From contig NZ_QWEG01000004.1 in assembly GCF_003515685.1 (NCBI RefSeq), positions 124,001 to 188,000 of the forward strand: a DNA stretch of 64,000 nucleotides. Reading direction: 5' to 3'. Position numbers and translations under genes: made by a program. This document shows, piece after piece, positions 45,310 to 53,217 of the stretch. A model generated the notes under the pieces. It had not been told where the DNA came from. It saw only the letters and a list, made by a program, of their open reading frames with translations, and ran no database searches. How positions within the stretch are numbered: the first letter of the stretch is position 1; every line of letters starts with the position of its first letter. This DNA is from Neobacillus notoginsengisoli (GTDB taxonomy: Bacteria > Bacillota > Bacilli > Bacillales > Cytobacillaceae).

Positions 45310-46827
45310 ATGGTTACATTAACTGGAAACACATTGACGCTTGCGGAGGTAAAAGAGGTTCTTTATAGAGGTGCTTATGTAAGTGCTTCAAGGGACAGTA
45401 TGGAGAAAGTGGTAAAAAGCAGGCAGGCCGTCGAAAGGATTGTTGATGAAAAGAAGGTTGTTTATGGAATTAACACCGGTTTTGGCAAATTCAGCGATGT
45501 CTTAATTGATGCCGAAAATGTTCGTGACCTGCAGTTGAATCTGATTCGTTCGCATGCTTGCGGAATTGGCGATCCATTTCCGGAAGTCGTTTCGAAAGCA
45601 ATGGTATTACTCAGGGCGAATGCTTTGTTGAAAGGTTTTTCGGGGGTGCGGCCAGTCGTAATCGAGCGGCTGATTGACCTCGTCAACACAGACATCATCC
45701 CGGTCATCCCACAGCAGGGTTCACTTGGTGCAAGCGGGGACCTAGCGCCGTTGTCCCATTTGGCGCTCGTGCTGATTGGGGAAGGGGAAGTCTTCTACAA
45801 AGGAATCCGTATGGATGCAGCCGCGGCCCTGCAACAGGAAGGGATTTTGCCAATTACACTCGAAGCAAAAGAGGGGCTCGCCCTGATTAACGGAACACAG
45901 GCGATGACGGCGATGGGTGCGGTCGGCTATCTTGAGGCTGAGCAGCTTGCCTACCAGAGCGAACTGATTGCAAGCCTGACAATCGAGGGACTAACCGGAA
46001 TCATCGATGCATTTGCTGATGAAATCCACCAGGCGCGGGGATATGCCCAGCAAATTGAAACTGCCGCGCGAATCCGGAACTACCTTAGGGACAGCCAGTT
46101 GATAACCTCACAAGGTGAGCTGCGCGTCCAGGATGCCTACAGTATTCGCTGTATTCCGCAAGTTCACGGTGCATCGTGGCAGGCGCTTGACTACGTACGA
46201 GAAAAACTGGAAATCGAACTGAACGCGGCGACCGACAACCCGCTTATTTTCCATGATGGCGAGATGATCGTCTCCGGCGGGAACTTTCACGGACAGCCGA
46301 TTGCGTTCGCAATGGATTTCATGAAAATCGCCGTTGCGGAACTGGCGAATATTTCAGAGCGCCGCATCGAGCGGCTCGTCAATCCGCAGTTGAACGATCT
46401 GCCGCCATTCCTGAGTCCTGAACCCGGATTGCAATCCGGTGCCATGATCATGCAGTATGCGGCCGCCTCGCTCGTGTCGGAAAATAAAACACTTGCTCAT
46501 CCAGCAAGCGTGGACTCGATTCCGTCGTCCGCTAACCAGGAAGATCACGTTTCGATGGGGACCATTGCCGCCCGCCATGCCTGGCAAATCGTCCAGAATG
46601 CGAGAAGGGTGCTCGCCATTGAACTGATCTGCGCCCTGCAGGCTGGCGAATTCCGCGGCCCGGAAAAGCTTGCCTCGGCCACACGCCAGTTGTTTGAAGA
46701 AGCAAGGGAAATCGTACCAAGCATCACCCATGACCGTATCTTTTCAAGAGACATTGAAGCCGCGGCACACTGGCTGAAGGACAAAGAGCTAGCTGCAGTC
46801 GCCATACCGAAAGAGGAACAAGTCTAA
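45310..46827 (+). CDS. hutH: histidine ammonia-lyase
   Basis: A 505-residue histidase that converts L-histidine to urocanate and ammonia, the first step of histidine breakdown. The Ala141-Ser142-Gly143 triad that cyclises to the MIO cofactor is in [14 protein letters not shown]. Other active-site segments are YGINTGFG and NFHGQP. No hutU, hutI, hutG or hutP is adjacent. ATG 45310 gives the family N-terminus MVTL and has AGAGGTGAG upstream; earlier in-frame starts are less likely. Read-through of the upstream terminator may control it. Confidence 0.95.
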   Translation: MVTLTGNTLTLAEVKEVLYRGAYVSASRDSMEKVVKSRQAVERIVDEKKVVYGINTGFGKFSDVLIDAENVRDLQLNLIRSHACGIGDPFPEVVSKAMVLLRANALLKGFSGVRPVVIERLIDLVNTDIIPVIPQQGSLGASGDLAPLSHLALVLIGEGEVFYKGIRMDAAAALQQEGILPITLEAKEGLALINGTQAMTAMGAVGYLEAEQLAYQSELIASLTIEGLTGIIDAFADEIHQARGYAQQIETAARIRNYLRDSQLITSQGELRVQDAYSIRCIPQVHGASWQALDYVREKLEIELNAATDNPLIFHDGEMIVSGGNFHGQPIAFAMDFMKIAVAELANISERRIERLVNPQLNDLPPFLSPEPGLQSGAMIMQYAAASLVSENKTLAHPASVDSIPSSANQEDHVSMGTIAARHAWQIVQNARRVLAIELICALQAGEFRGPEKLASATRQLFEEAREIVPSITHDRIFSRDIEAAAHWLKDKELAAVAIPKEEQV

Positions 46828-46835
46828 TTTTGCAA

Positions 46836-46876
46836 AAAAAGCGGTTCGCCACGTTTGTGGGCTGAACCGCTTTTTC
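46836..46876 (+). terminator. intrinsic terminator of hutH
   Basis: AAAAGCGGTTCGCC pairs with GGGCTGAACCGCTTTT, then TCTCTT. Confidence 0.9.
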
Positions 46877-46890
46877 TCTTTGATATCCAA

Positions 46891-47061
46891 TTGGATAATA
46901 ACTCGTCAGAATTGGATAATAAACCTTCGGAATTGGCGCATAAACATCTTAAGTTGGCGCATAACCCGCTGGAATTGGCGCATAACCGAATGAAATTGAC
47001 GCATACCATGTGAAATTAGCGCATATCCCTTTGGAACTGGCGCATAAAACTTGGCAATTCG
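46891..47061. repeat. 21-bp tandem array (TTGGCGCATAA family)
   Basis: About eight units at 21-bp spacing (one of 20 bp) from 46891 to about 47058. The first two begin TTGGATAATAA, as in the array at 9870; the rest begin TTGGCGCATAA or close variants, usually ending in GGAA or GAAA. It lies between convergent hutH and a small gene. Confidence 0.87.
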
Positions 47062-47068
47062 CAAAACC

Positions 47069-47242
47069 CTAATGAAACCGATTGCCGTCCCCGCGTTCAA
47101 CCCGATTCTTAAACGCTTCCCTCACAACCAGAAATTCCTCATCGCCGATTGCTTCCTTCGTGTGCTTTTCAGTCAGGCTGTCTTTCGGAAAATCGCCTGG
47201 ATGGCCTTTCTTCTTATGGTCAAAATTTTTGCCGCGGCCCAT
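47069..47242 (-). CDS. small hydrophilic protein, unknown
   Basis: A 57-residue charged protein beginning MGRGKNFDHKKKGHPGD, with no membrane segment. The ATG at 47242 has AAAGGGG seven bases before it; an earlier in-frame start would add a hydrophobic stretch without a ribosome site. Short Lys/Asp/Glu-rich proteins of this kind are common in Bacillus and unassigned. Confidence 0.6.
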   Translation of the reverse strand: MGRGKNFDHKKKGHPGDFPKDSLTEKHTKEAIGDEEFLVVREAFKNRVERGDGNRFH

Positions 47243-47429
47243 ACCGATACCCCTTTCGTCATAATCATTTACTCGTACTAGTTTCCCCATAAGCGATTTG
47301 ATTATGAGAACTAGTCGTAAACTAATCAATGGATAAACCAATATATAGAACAGGTTATTACGCTGGTAATAGTAATAAAATGGTATACTTAAAAGGAACA
47401 ATAGACTTGCCTGTATAGGAGGAACTGAA

Positions 47430-47804
47430 ATGGATTATTTCCAGATCATTTCGGAAGACCGGATTAAAAAGGCATATAAGGATGGAGAATTTGCAAATTT
47501 GCCAGGGTTCGGAAAACCACTTCCGCCTGACGAGCTGGCGAATATTCCTGAGGATATCCGGATGGCTTACCGGATTTTGAAAAACGGCGGCTACACGGAA
47601 GAAGCCACGAAATTGCGGCAGGAAATAGTTGCAATCGAAAACCTGATTGCTGAAAGCGCAGACGAAGTCGAACGCGCCAACATGCAAAAGAAGCTGAACC
47701 AAAAACTGCTCCGCTACAACAGTATCATGTCCAGACGTGGTGAACAGACTAATTCCTCTATATTTAAAAACTACAGCCAGAAAGTGATGAAGAAACTAAC
47801 ATAG
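47430..47804 (+). CDS. DUF1992 (DnaJ-homologue C28-type) protein
   Basis: A 124-residue protein matching DUF1992, also called the DnaJ homologue subfamily C member 28 conserved domain. The family pattern IKKAYKDGEFANLPGFGKPL is at residues 12-31, followed by a helical half. No J domain is present. Function unknown. AGGAGG precedes the ATG. Confidence 0.82.
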   Translation: MDYFQIISEDRIKKAYKDGEFANLPGFGKPLPPDELANIPEDIRMAYRILKNGGYTEEATKLRQEIVAIENLIAESADEVERANMQKKLNQKLLRYNSIMSRRGEQTNSSIFKNYSQKVMKKLT

Positions 47805-47820
47805 ACAGCCGAAAAAGCAC

Positions 47821-47855
47821 AAAAAAAAGACTGGCTCGACTACTGGCCAGTCTTG
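47821..47855 (-). terminator. intrinsic terminator
   Basis: On the minus strand AAGACTGGCC pairs with GCCAGTCTT, followed by eight T. Overlaps the end of the small membrane gene. Confidence 0.85.
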
Positions 47856-48028
47856 TTCTCGTCCGCTAGTATCGGTGCATTCGTGTCCGTCGTCATGCTT
47901 TCCATATCAGTTCCAACCGTCTCGTCAACATCGGCCGCAGCCGGCTTGCACATCCGGTCAAGCCAAAATCCAAAGAAAATCATAAAAGCGATTGGAATCG
48001 TATAATTGATTACGTGAACAACCGTCAA
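47840..48028 (-). CDS. small single-pass membrane protein
   Basis: A 62-residue protein with an N-terminal hydrophobic helix (about 6-25, with FFGFWLDRMC at its end) and an acidic, Thr-rich tail. TTG start with GGAGGAGGG upstream at good spacing. Own terminator. Divergent from the sinI leader. Unknown function. Confidence 0.6.
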   Translation of the reverse strand: MTVVHVINYTIPIAFMIFFGFWLDRMCKPAAADVDETVGTDMESMTTDTNAPILADENKTGQ

Positions 48029-48302
48029 TCGAAACCCTCCTCCGCCTTGGAATGGGATTTTGCAATATCAATATGGTGTTTATATTATATGCACAAACGA
48101 CTGAATATTCAATCTATTAAAAAGGCTATTTCTTTCGTCCAAATTAATTATTATTTCAATATATTTCCCAACTTTTTACAGACTAATCGACAAAAACCCT
48201 TATAAAAAGAGAAGGGAAAAGTCTGGAAAATTAGTAATGGTTACACTTGCCGAATATTCAGAAAGTTACTTGTAGATATTTGTATGTAATTGGAAAAATA
48301 AA

Positions 48303-48338
48303 GTTGGTTTTTCGCTTATCTTTCAGACAAAAACCAAC
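48303..48338. repeat. perfect 10-bp inverted repeat
   Basis: GTTGGTTTTT (48303-48312) and AAAAACCAAC (48329-48338) are separated by 16 nt. On the minus strand it is followed by TTTATTTTT. It could be an operator or a weak minus-strand terminator. It sits 23 bp before the TATAAT of the sinI leader. The rest of 48029-48302 shows nothing clear except a single Spo0A-like TTGTCGAT (reverse, about 48186). Confidence 0.5.
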
Positions 48339-48360
48339 ACCCTACCACTAAAGAACTATC

Positions 48361-48366
48361 TATAAT
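48361..48366 (+). promoter_or_regulatory. -10 element before the sinI leader
   Basis: TATAAT without a recognisable -35 at 17 bp. An AAAGAAC (reverse of the SinR motif GTTCTTT) at 48350-48356 abuts it. Both are short matches and may be fortuitous. Confidence 0.4.
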
Positions 48367-48449
48367 AGTCCTATAGCTACTACTTAAGTATGTGTCCATG
48401 GTACAGACAGAAAAACAGCCAGATCTTGCTTAAGTAATAAACAGAAAAA

Positions 48450-48530
48450 GGCAAACCGTCTGAAAGGGCGGGACGCAAAGCTTCAGGTCTACTGCAGTGA
48501 AGTCACGGGTGCAATGACGGCTGGGCTGCC
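48450..48530 (+). promoter_or_regulatory. cyclic di-GMP-I (GEMM-I) riboswitch
   Basis: All hallmarks of the class I c-di-GMP aptamer are present in order: GGCAAACC (48450-48457); a stem CCGTC/GGCGG with a GAAA loop (48456-48471); the invariant GACGCAAAGC (48472-48481); a variable arm with CAGGTCTA; and the tetraloop-receptor 3' end ATGACGGCTGGGCTGCC (48514-48530). A short hairpin (AATACG-AAAT-CGTATT, about 48534-48549) and the sinI ribosome site AGGGGTGAG follow. The direction of control (on or off) cannot be read with certainty. Confidence 0.94.
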
Positions 48531-48563
48531 TGGAATACGAAATCGTATTTTAGGGGTGAGAAA

Positions 48564-48713
48564 GTGGCAATTGCTGAAAGAGGTTGTGAGCGCTTGGATC
48601 AGGAATGGATGGCACTTATTATGGAAGCGAAAGAGATAGGATTGGGAACCGACCTTGTAAGAGATTTCTTAAAAAACAACGAACAGCCAGCATTGCAAAG
48701 AGTGGCAAAATAA
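48564..48713 (+). CDS. sinI: SinI-like antirepressor
   Basis: A 49-residue protein whose segment from about residue 11 (LDQEWMALIMEAKE) matches the SinR-binding helix-hairpin of SinI (LDQEWVELMVEAKE in B. subtilis). SinI binds SinR and releases repression of biofilm matrix genes. GTG start at 48564 with AGGGGTGAG five bases upstream. It is directly downstream of a c-di-GMP-I riboswitch and convergent with sinR, instead of in the usual sinI-sinR operon. Confidence 0.9.
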   Translation: MAIAERGCERLDQEWMALIMEAKEIGLGTDLVRDFLKNNEQPALQRVAK

Positions 48714-48715
48714 AA

Positions 48716-48749
48716 CAATCCGGCGGGGACTCCCTGCCGGATTGCTTTT
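48716..48749. terminator. bidirectional terminator between sinI and sinR
   Basis: CAATCCGGC-GGG and CCC-GCCGGATTG form the stem, with CTTTTTG downstream of sinI and TTTTATTTTG downstream of sinR on the other strand. Confidence 0.85.
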
Positions 48750-48752
48750 TGA

Positions 48753-49085
48753 CTACTTTTCATCGTTCGTCTGATTAAGCCGCCATCTATTAAATTCTAA
48801 GAATTCCTTGAATTGGTCCTTTGAAACCCCTGATTCCATTGCTTCTTTTACGAGATTCAGCCAATCACTGTCCAACTCGTTCTCATCTGTCGCGTCATGA
48901 ATAAGATGATCAATCGGAACATTCAGCACGGCCGAAATCTTTTCAAGAAATTGAATGGACGGATTGCGCTGTAAATTCCGCTCCAGTGAACTAATATACG
49001 ACTTCGCTACCCCTGCCTGCTCAGCCAGCTCTGACAACGACATTTTTCTTTCCAAACGCAACTTTTTAACGCGGTCACCGATCAT
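48753..49085 (-). CDS. sinR: SinR biofilm/sporulation repressor
   Basis: A 110-residue regulator: HTH_XRE DNA-binding domain (residues 1-66, LSELAEQAGVAKSYISSLERN) and a C-terminal Sin hook domain (about 73-107, SDWLNLVKEAMESGVSKDQF) that tetramerises and binds SinI. Very close in plan to B. subtilis SinR, the repressor of matrix operons. The gene is convergent with sinI, so their expression is uncoupled. Confidence 0.92.
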   Translation of the reverse strand: MIGDRVKKLRLERKMSLSELAEQAGVAKSYISSLERNLQRNPSIQFLEKISAVLNVPIDHLIHDATDENELDSDWLNLVKEAMESGVSKDQFKEFLEFNRWRLNQTNDEK

Positions 49086-49208
49086 GATCCTTCACTCACC
49101 TTGGTTTATATATCTTTCATTCATGATAACAAATTGAACATAAAAGTACCATAGAGACAAACCAATTAACCGAAATATCACACAATTTACCTTGACCAGG
49201 CAGTTGGA

Positions 49209-49234
49209 GTTTTAATCAAAGACGCGGAGGGAAT
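49209..49234 (+). promoter_or_regulatory. sigma-B-type promoter of yfkM
   Basis: GTTTTA, 14-nt spacer, GGGAAT; transcription would begin near 49243, 35 nt before the yfkM start. The B. subtilis YfkM gene (GSP18) is sigma-B dependent. Confidence 0.65.
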
Positions 49235-49277
49235 GAGATATACAGTTGAAGAAATACCGAAAAAGGAGCTGCTGAAA

Positions 49278-49796
49278 ATGGCAAAGAAAATTGCAACATT
49301 AATTACTTCCATGTTCGAGGACTCCGAATACACCGAACCTGCCCAAGCCTATGTTGAAGGAGGACATGAAGTCCTGACAATCGGGGGAGAAGGAGGAAAG
49401 GAAGTGAAAGGAAAACAGGGCGAAGCCGAAATCACCGTCGATTACGGCATCGATGAAGTAAATCCGGAAGAGTATGACGCGCTATTTTTGCCTGGAGGAT
49501 TTTCCCCTGACATCCTCCGTGCCGACGACCGATTCGTCCAATTCACGAAACACTTCATGGACGAAAACAAGCCCGTCTTCGCCATCTGCCACGGACCGCA
49601 ACTGCTCATCACAGCGAAAACACTGGACGGCAGACAAGTAACCGGGTATAAATCCATTAAAGTCGACCTCGAAAATGCCGGTGCCACCTACAAAGATGAA
49701 GAAGTCGTCGTCTGCGGCGGCCAGCTCGTCACAAGCCGGACGCCAGATGACATCCCGGCCTTCATCCGTGAATCAACAAACCTTCTAAAAGCGTAA
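49278..49796 (+). CDS. yfkM: DJ-1/PfpI family protein, general stress protein 18-like
   Basis: A 172-residue DJ-1/PfpI protein. The nucleophilic Cys is in AICHGPQ near residue 104, followed by His, and the conserved Glu lies near position 14. It matches B. subtilis YfkM/YraA (172 and about 169 residues) with LFLPGGFSPD and VTSRTPDD. Possible deglycase, glyoxalase or protein-repair role. ATG 49278 has AAAAAGGAG upstream; a more upstream ATG overlaps the sigma-B -10 and cannot be used from that promoter. Confidence 0.85.
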   Translation: MAKKIATLITSMFEDSEYTEPAQAYVEGGHEVLTIGGEGGKEVKGKQGEAEITVDYGIDEVNPEEYDALFLPGGFSPDILRADDRFVQFTKHFMDENKPVFAICHGPQLLITAKTLDGRQVTGYKSIKVDLENAGATYKDEEVVVCGGQLVTSRTPDDIPAFIRESTNLLKA

Positions 49797-49824
49797 AGCC
49801 ATATGGGCAAAATGAACGTAGCCA

Positions 49825-49861
49825 GAGGCTGTAACCGGAATCCGTCCGGCACAGCCTTTTT
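49825..49861 (+). terminator. intrinsic terminator
   Basis: AGGCTGT-CCGG and CCGG-ACAGCCT arms, then TTTTTG. Confidence 0.85.
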
Positions 49862-49998
49862 GCCTGCACAAATGAAATCCATTTTAATAATTGGCCGGCG
49901 AAGAAACCAGACCCCGTCCGCAAAAAAAAGCCCTCCATCCCACTTCAAAAACCCGCTACTTTAAAAAACACAAAAAGAAGGATACTATTAGAAGGGCA

Positions 49999-50037
49999 GC
50001 ATTTCATTTGAAATGCATATAGTAAACGTAATATGAA
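49999..50037 (+). promoter_or_regulatory. promoter with overlapping inverted repeat
   Basis: The 8-2-8 inverted repeat GCATTTCA-TT-TGAAATGC (49999-50016) overlaps a possible TTGAAA (50008-50013), 18-nt spacer, TATGAA (50032-50037), upstream of mapB. Confidence 0.4.
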
Positions 50038-50060
50038 TTTTGCGAAAAGGCGGGAAAAAC

Positions 50061-50810
50061 ATGATTGTCCTAAAATCAGCTAGAGAAATCGCCATGATGA
50101 AAAAAGCGGGCGAAGTTCTGGCAGCATGCCACAAGGAAATTGCCGGCATGATTAGACCAGGCATCACGACATGGGAAATTGACCAGTTTACAGAAGAATT
50201 TTTGAAAAAGCACGGTGCGACTCCGGAGCAGAAGGGCTATAGGGGCTATGAATACGCCACCTGTGCCAGCATTAACGACGAGGTTTGCCACGGCTTCCCG
50301 AGGAAGGAGCCTTTAAAGAACGGAGATATCGTGACGATCGACATGGTTGTCAACCTGAACGGGGCTCTGGCTGATTCCGCTTGGACATACGCGGTCGGCG
50401 ATGTTAGCGAGGAAGTGCAGCGCTTGCTGGATGTAACGAAGGAATCGCTATACAAAGGGATTGAGCAGTCAGTTGTTGGCAACCGGATTGGCGACATCGG
50501 CCATGCGATCCAGCAATATGTTGAGGGCGAAGGCTTTTCAGTCGTCCGCGATTTCATCGGCCATGGCATTGGATCCGTCATTCACGAAAAACCGGACGTC
50601 CCACACTTCGGGCTGCCAGGCAAAGGCGCCCGCTTGAAGGAAGGAATGGTCTTCACCATCGAGCCAATGGTCAACATGGGCGCATGGCCAACCCAAATGG
50701 ATGAGAACAGCTGGACAGCCAGAACCGTCGACGGTACCTACTCCGCTCAATATGAGCACACCGTCGCAATCACCAAAGACGGCCCGGTTATTTTGACAAA
50801 CCAGGACTAG
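50061..50810 (+). CDS. mapB: type I methionine aminopeptidase
   Basis: A 249-residue methionine aminopeptidase, the same length as B. subtilis YflG/MapB. It removes the initiator Met from nascent proteins. Metal ligands are visible: Asp in TIDMVVN and ADSAWT, His in FIGHGIG, Glu in FTIEPMVN and YEHTVA. ATG 50061 is chosen, with AAAAGGCGGG upstream, over a TTG seven codons earlier. It lies in the yfk/yfl-type block, and the essential map gene would be elsewhere. Confidence 0.92.
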   Translation: MIVLKSAREIAMMKKAGEVLAACHKEIAGMIRPGITTWEIDQFTEEFLKKHGATPEQKGYRGYEYATCASINDEVCHGFPRKEPLKNGDIVTIDMVVNLNGALADSAWTYAVGDVSEEVQRLLDVTKESLYKGIEQSVVGNRIGDIGHAIQQYVEGEGFSVVRDFIGHGIGSVIHEKPDVPHFGLPGKGARLKEGMVFTIEPMVNMGAWPTQMDENSWTARTVDGTYSAQYEHTVAITKDGPVILTNQD

Positions 50811-50830
50811 TTCGGGAGTGCCTGGGGTCT

Positions 50831-51070
50831 TTCGGTCACCAAGTTTGCCTTTATTAACCGAAGGCCTTGTTGCCGGTGGTTGTTCGGTCGCTAAGTGGTC
50901 TTTTAGAGCCCGAAGGCGATGTTTCCGGTGGTCGTTCGGTCGCTAAGTGGTCCTTTATTAACCGAAGGCTCTGTTTCCGGTGGTTCTTCGATTAATAAGT
51001 TTGCCTTTATTAATCGAAGGCCTTGTTTTCGTTAGTCGTTCGGTCACTAAGTGGTCTTTTAAAGCCCCGG
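50831..51070. repeat. 52-bp tandem array (TTCGGTCACTAAGT family)
   Basis: Units start at 50831, 50883, 50935, 50987 and 51039, exactly 52 bp apart. Most carry TTCGGTC.CTAAGT and the inverted TTAACCGAA; the unit at 50883 reads AGCCCGAA instead. It begins 20 bp after the mapB stop and lies between convergent genes. Same family as 32926. Confidence 0.92.
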
Positions 51071-51131
51071 CGAAGCAATTTCGCGAAAGTTTTCCTGTGT
51101 GAAGCGCAAATCAACCACATGTTAAAAGGAC

Positions 51132-51161
51132 ACAAAAAAACGAACAGGCTGGGCCTGTTCG
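51132..51161 (-). terminator. intrinsic terminator of yfkK
   Basis: On the minus strand CGAACAGGC pairs with GCCTGTTCG, followed by TTTTTTTG. Confidence 0.9.
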
Positions 51162-51164
51162 TTG

Positions 51165-51389
51165 TTATTGTTTGCGAAGGTTACCGAGTTCTTCGGCGAT
51201 TGCCTGCATTTCGCTTGTGGAAAAGTTGTTTTTCCGCATGACCATTTCATAGATTTCAAGCAGTTCTTCATACATATTTTCATCAAAGTGGGATGGCTTA
51301 ATCGCTCCAAAGTTCATTACTTTTAGTTTTTCTTTTATTTTTTCAATCATATACTCGACGTTTTCAACTGATTTGGTTGATAGGTCCAT
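51165..51389 (-). CDS. yfkK: DUF1128 (UPF0435) protein, YfkK-like
   Basis: A 74-residue soluble, helical protein beginning [15 protein letters not shown] and ending [16 protein letters not shown], the pattern of UPF0435/DUF1128 (B. subtilis YfkK). Function unknown. ATG 51389 with GGAAGGGTG upstream is chosen; an earlier start would add unrelated residues. Synteny with mapB and yfkH supports the assignment. Confidence 0.85.
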   Translation of the reverse strand: MDLSTKSVENVEYMIEKIKEKLKVMNFGAIKPSHFDENMYEELLEIYEMVMRKNNFSTSEMQAIAEELGNLRKQ

Positions 51390-51491
51390 TGTTTTCACCC
51401 TTCCTGGATTCGTAGTTCCATCTTTCCATGCAGGAGGAAAATTGTCAACAGTGTACACGGGTGCGGCTACACGTTTCGCTTTCATCTCCAT

Positions 51492-51517
51492 GTTTGCCCT
51501 ATCTGTAAACCGGGAAG
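51492..51517 (+). promoter_or_regulatory. sigma-B-type promoter
   Basis: GTTTGC, 14-nt spacer, GGGAAG, about 65 nt before the YtxH-type gene. A weaker match to GTTTAA-N14-GGGWAW than the others, but the orthologous yfkJIH operon is a known sigma-B target. Confidence 0.5.
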
Positions 51518-51582
51518 GATATTTACAAGAAATAGCGAAGACATTAAGTTAAGGAAAACGTGAAGAAGAAGGAGAGATTCAG

Positions 51583-52020
51583 ATGGCAGGGACAAGCCGG
51601 TTTTGGAAAATGATAGTCCTCGGGGCTCTTGCAGGCGGGGCGATCAGTCTGTTTAAACGCGAAACGCGTACAGCTGTCTTTGACAGCGCTAAGAAAACCT
51701 CAGATAATCTGGTGTATGCCTTAAAAAATCCAGGCGAGATCACCGATACAATCCGTGATGCAGCGAAAAAAATTCAACATACAGTTGAGCAAATGAATGA
51801 CGACATCGTTTATATAGCCGGCAAAGTGGAGGAACTTCGTGATACCACTCCACAGCTTGTAGGAATTTTGAAAGATACGAAGGGCGCTTTTGCAAAAAAA
51901 GAAGAGGGTGAAGGCCCGGAAACCGTGTCGGCGATGGCGGGCGGAATTTCTGGCGAGGATGGCAAGGATCCAATCTTGAGCGAAGTCATCTTAAAGGAAG
52001 CTGATACGGTTGGCACATGA
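51583..52020 (+). CDS. YtxH-domain-like stress protein, YfkI position
   Basis: A 145-residue protein with a short N-terminal hydrophobic segment containing GALAGGAISLFKRETR (YtxH-like pattern, about residues 13-28) and a long helical, charged region. It precedes and overlaps the yfkH-type gene by 11 nt, the position of YfkI in B. subtilis. A possible sigma-B promoter lies upstream. Its role is unknown. Confidence 0.65.
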   Translation: MAGTSRFWKMIVLGALAGGAISLFKRETRTAVFDSAKKTSDNLVYALKNPGEITDTIRDAAKKIQHTVEQMNDDIVYIAGKVEELRDTTPQLVGILKDTKGAFAKKEEGEGPETVSAMAGGISGEDGKDPILSEVILKEADTVGT

Positions 52021-52876
52021 GGCGATGGAAGAAAAAGTAGAGAATGTCAGCCGCCTGTTCAGCAAAAATATTGTCAAGCAGCTCATTCACCGGATTCAGG
52101 AAGATGACCTTCCGGGGCTTGCGGCGCAGCTCGCCTACTACTTCCTTCTCTCTTTGTTCCCTCTATTGATTTTTTTGTTTACGCTACTTCCGTATTTGCC
52201 AGTCCCCCAGGATAACATCCTTGGGGCAATTGGCCAATACGCACCTGAAGAAGCAATGGCATTAATAGAAAAAAACCTTGACAGCGTGATGGCAAAACGA
52301 AACGGCGGACTGTTGTCCATCGGGATCATCGGGACAATCTGGTCGGCATCGAATGGCATCAATGCACTCGTACGGGCATTCAACAAAGCGTATAACGTGA
52401 AGGAGAGTCGTTCTCTCATCGTTGCAAGAGGTACGGCAATTTTACTTACCTTTGGGATGATTACCGTTTTTATCGTTGCACTGGCATTACCTGTATTCGG
52501 AAAAGCAATCGGCCTATTTCTGTTTACACAGCTAGGGCTGGGCGAAGAATTCCATGCGATTTGGGCCGCGATCCGATGGGCTGTCAGCGCCTTGATCCTG
52601 TTTGGGATATTCACGGTCCTTTACTGGGTGGCACCGAACGTAAAGATGAAGTGCAAGTCTGCTGTTCCCGGCGCTATTTTTGCAACACTCGGCTGGACAG
52701 TCGTTTCACTTCTCTTTTCCTTTTATGTGAATAACTTCGGTAATTACTCCGCGACCTACGGCAGTATCGGGGCATTCATTATCTTGATGATATGGCTCTT
52801 TCTGTCAGGATTAATTATTATCCTCGGCGGGGAAGTTAATGCTTTTTATGCCGAGAAAGCGAAGGAAAATTGCTGA
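52010..52876 (+). CDS. yfkH: YihY/BrkB family membrane protein, YfkH-like
   Basis: A 288-residue membrane protein of the YihY (formerly RNase BN/BrkB) family with about six transmembrane segments. Conserved features include GLAAQLAYYFLLSLFPLLIF near residue 33 and the segment with LFSFYVNNFGNYSATYGSIG near 245. Function unknown. The start may be TTG 52010 (AAAGGAAG ten bases upstream) or ATG 52025. Confidence 0.87.
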   Translation: MAHEAMEEKVENVSRLFSKNIVKQLIHRIQEDDLPGLAAQLAYYFLLSLFPLLIFLFTLLPYLPVPQDNILGAIGQYAPEEAMALIEKNLDSVMAKRNGGLLSIGIIGTIWSASNGINALVRAFNKAYNVKESRSLIVARGTAILLTFGMITVFIVALALPVFGKAIGLFLFTQLGLGEEFHAIWAAIRWAVSALILFGIFTVLYWVAPNVKMKCKSAVPGAIFATLGWTVVSLLFSFYVNNFGNYSATYGSIGAFIILMIWLFLSGLIIILGGEVNAFYAEKAKENC

Positions 52877-52883
52877 TTGCAGC

Positions 52884-52928
52884 AAAAAAGGATGCTAGCC
52901 TTTTAGATAAGGTTTAGCATCCTTTTTC
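52884..52928 (+). terminator. intrinsic terminator of yfkH
   Basis: AAAAAAGGATGCTA pairs with TAGCATCCTTTTT, with inner GCCTT/AAGGT pairing. The rest of 52929-53217 holds two TTTTGCAAAA palindromes (53068 and 53185) and no gene. Confidence 0.9.
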
Positions 52929-53217
52929 GTGTTTGTTTTTATATTTTTGCTGACTTTTGTACATTTCGTGTCATTCACTAGAATAATACGATTAAATGAA
53001 GTTGAATAACTAGCGATTTACGACTATACGAAAGATTTGCAAATAGTCATCCTCTGAGGAGGGCTACTTTTGCAAAAAAACATGGTGAATTTTCACTAGT
53101 CATCCTGCTCATTTCAACTACAAGAATTGCCGAACTGCCACCCCTTCAAAACCATCACAACATCACTTCGGAACGCAAAGCAGTTTTTGCAAAACAGAAG
53201 CTCCTCACAAACCGTCC

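Noticed and set aside
49233-49277. Upstream ATG for the DJ-1-like protein
   Set aside because: It overlaps the -10 of the sigma-B-type promoter and would not be on that transcript.
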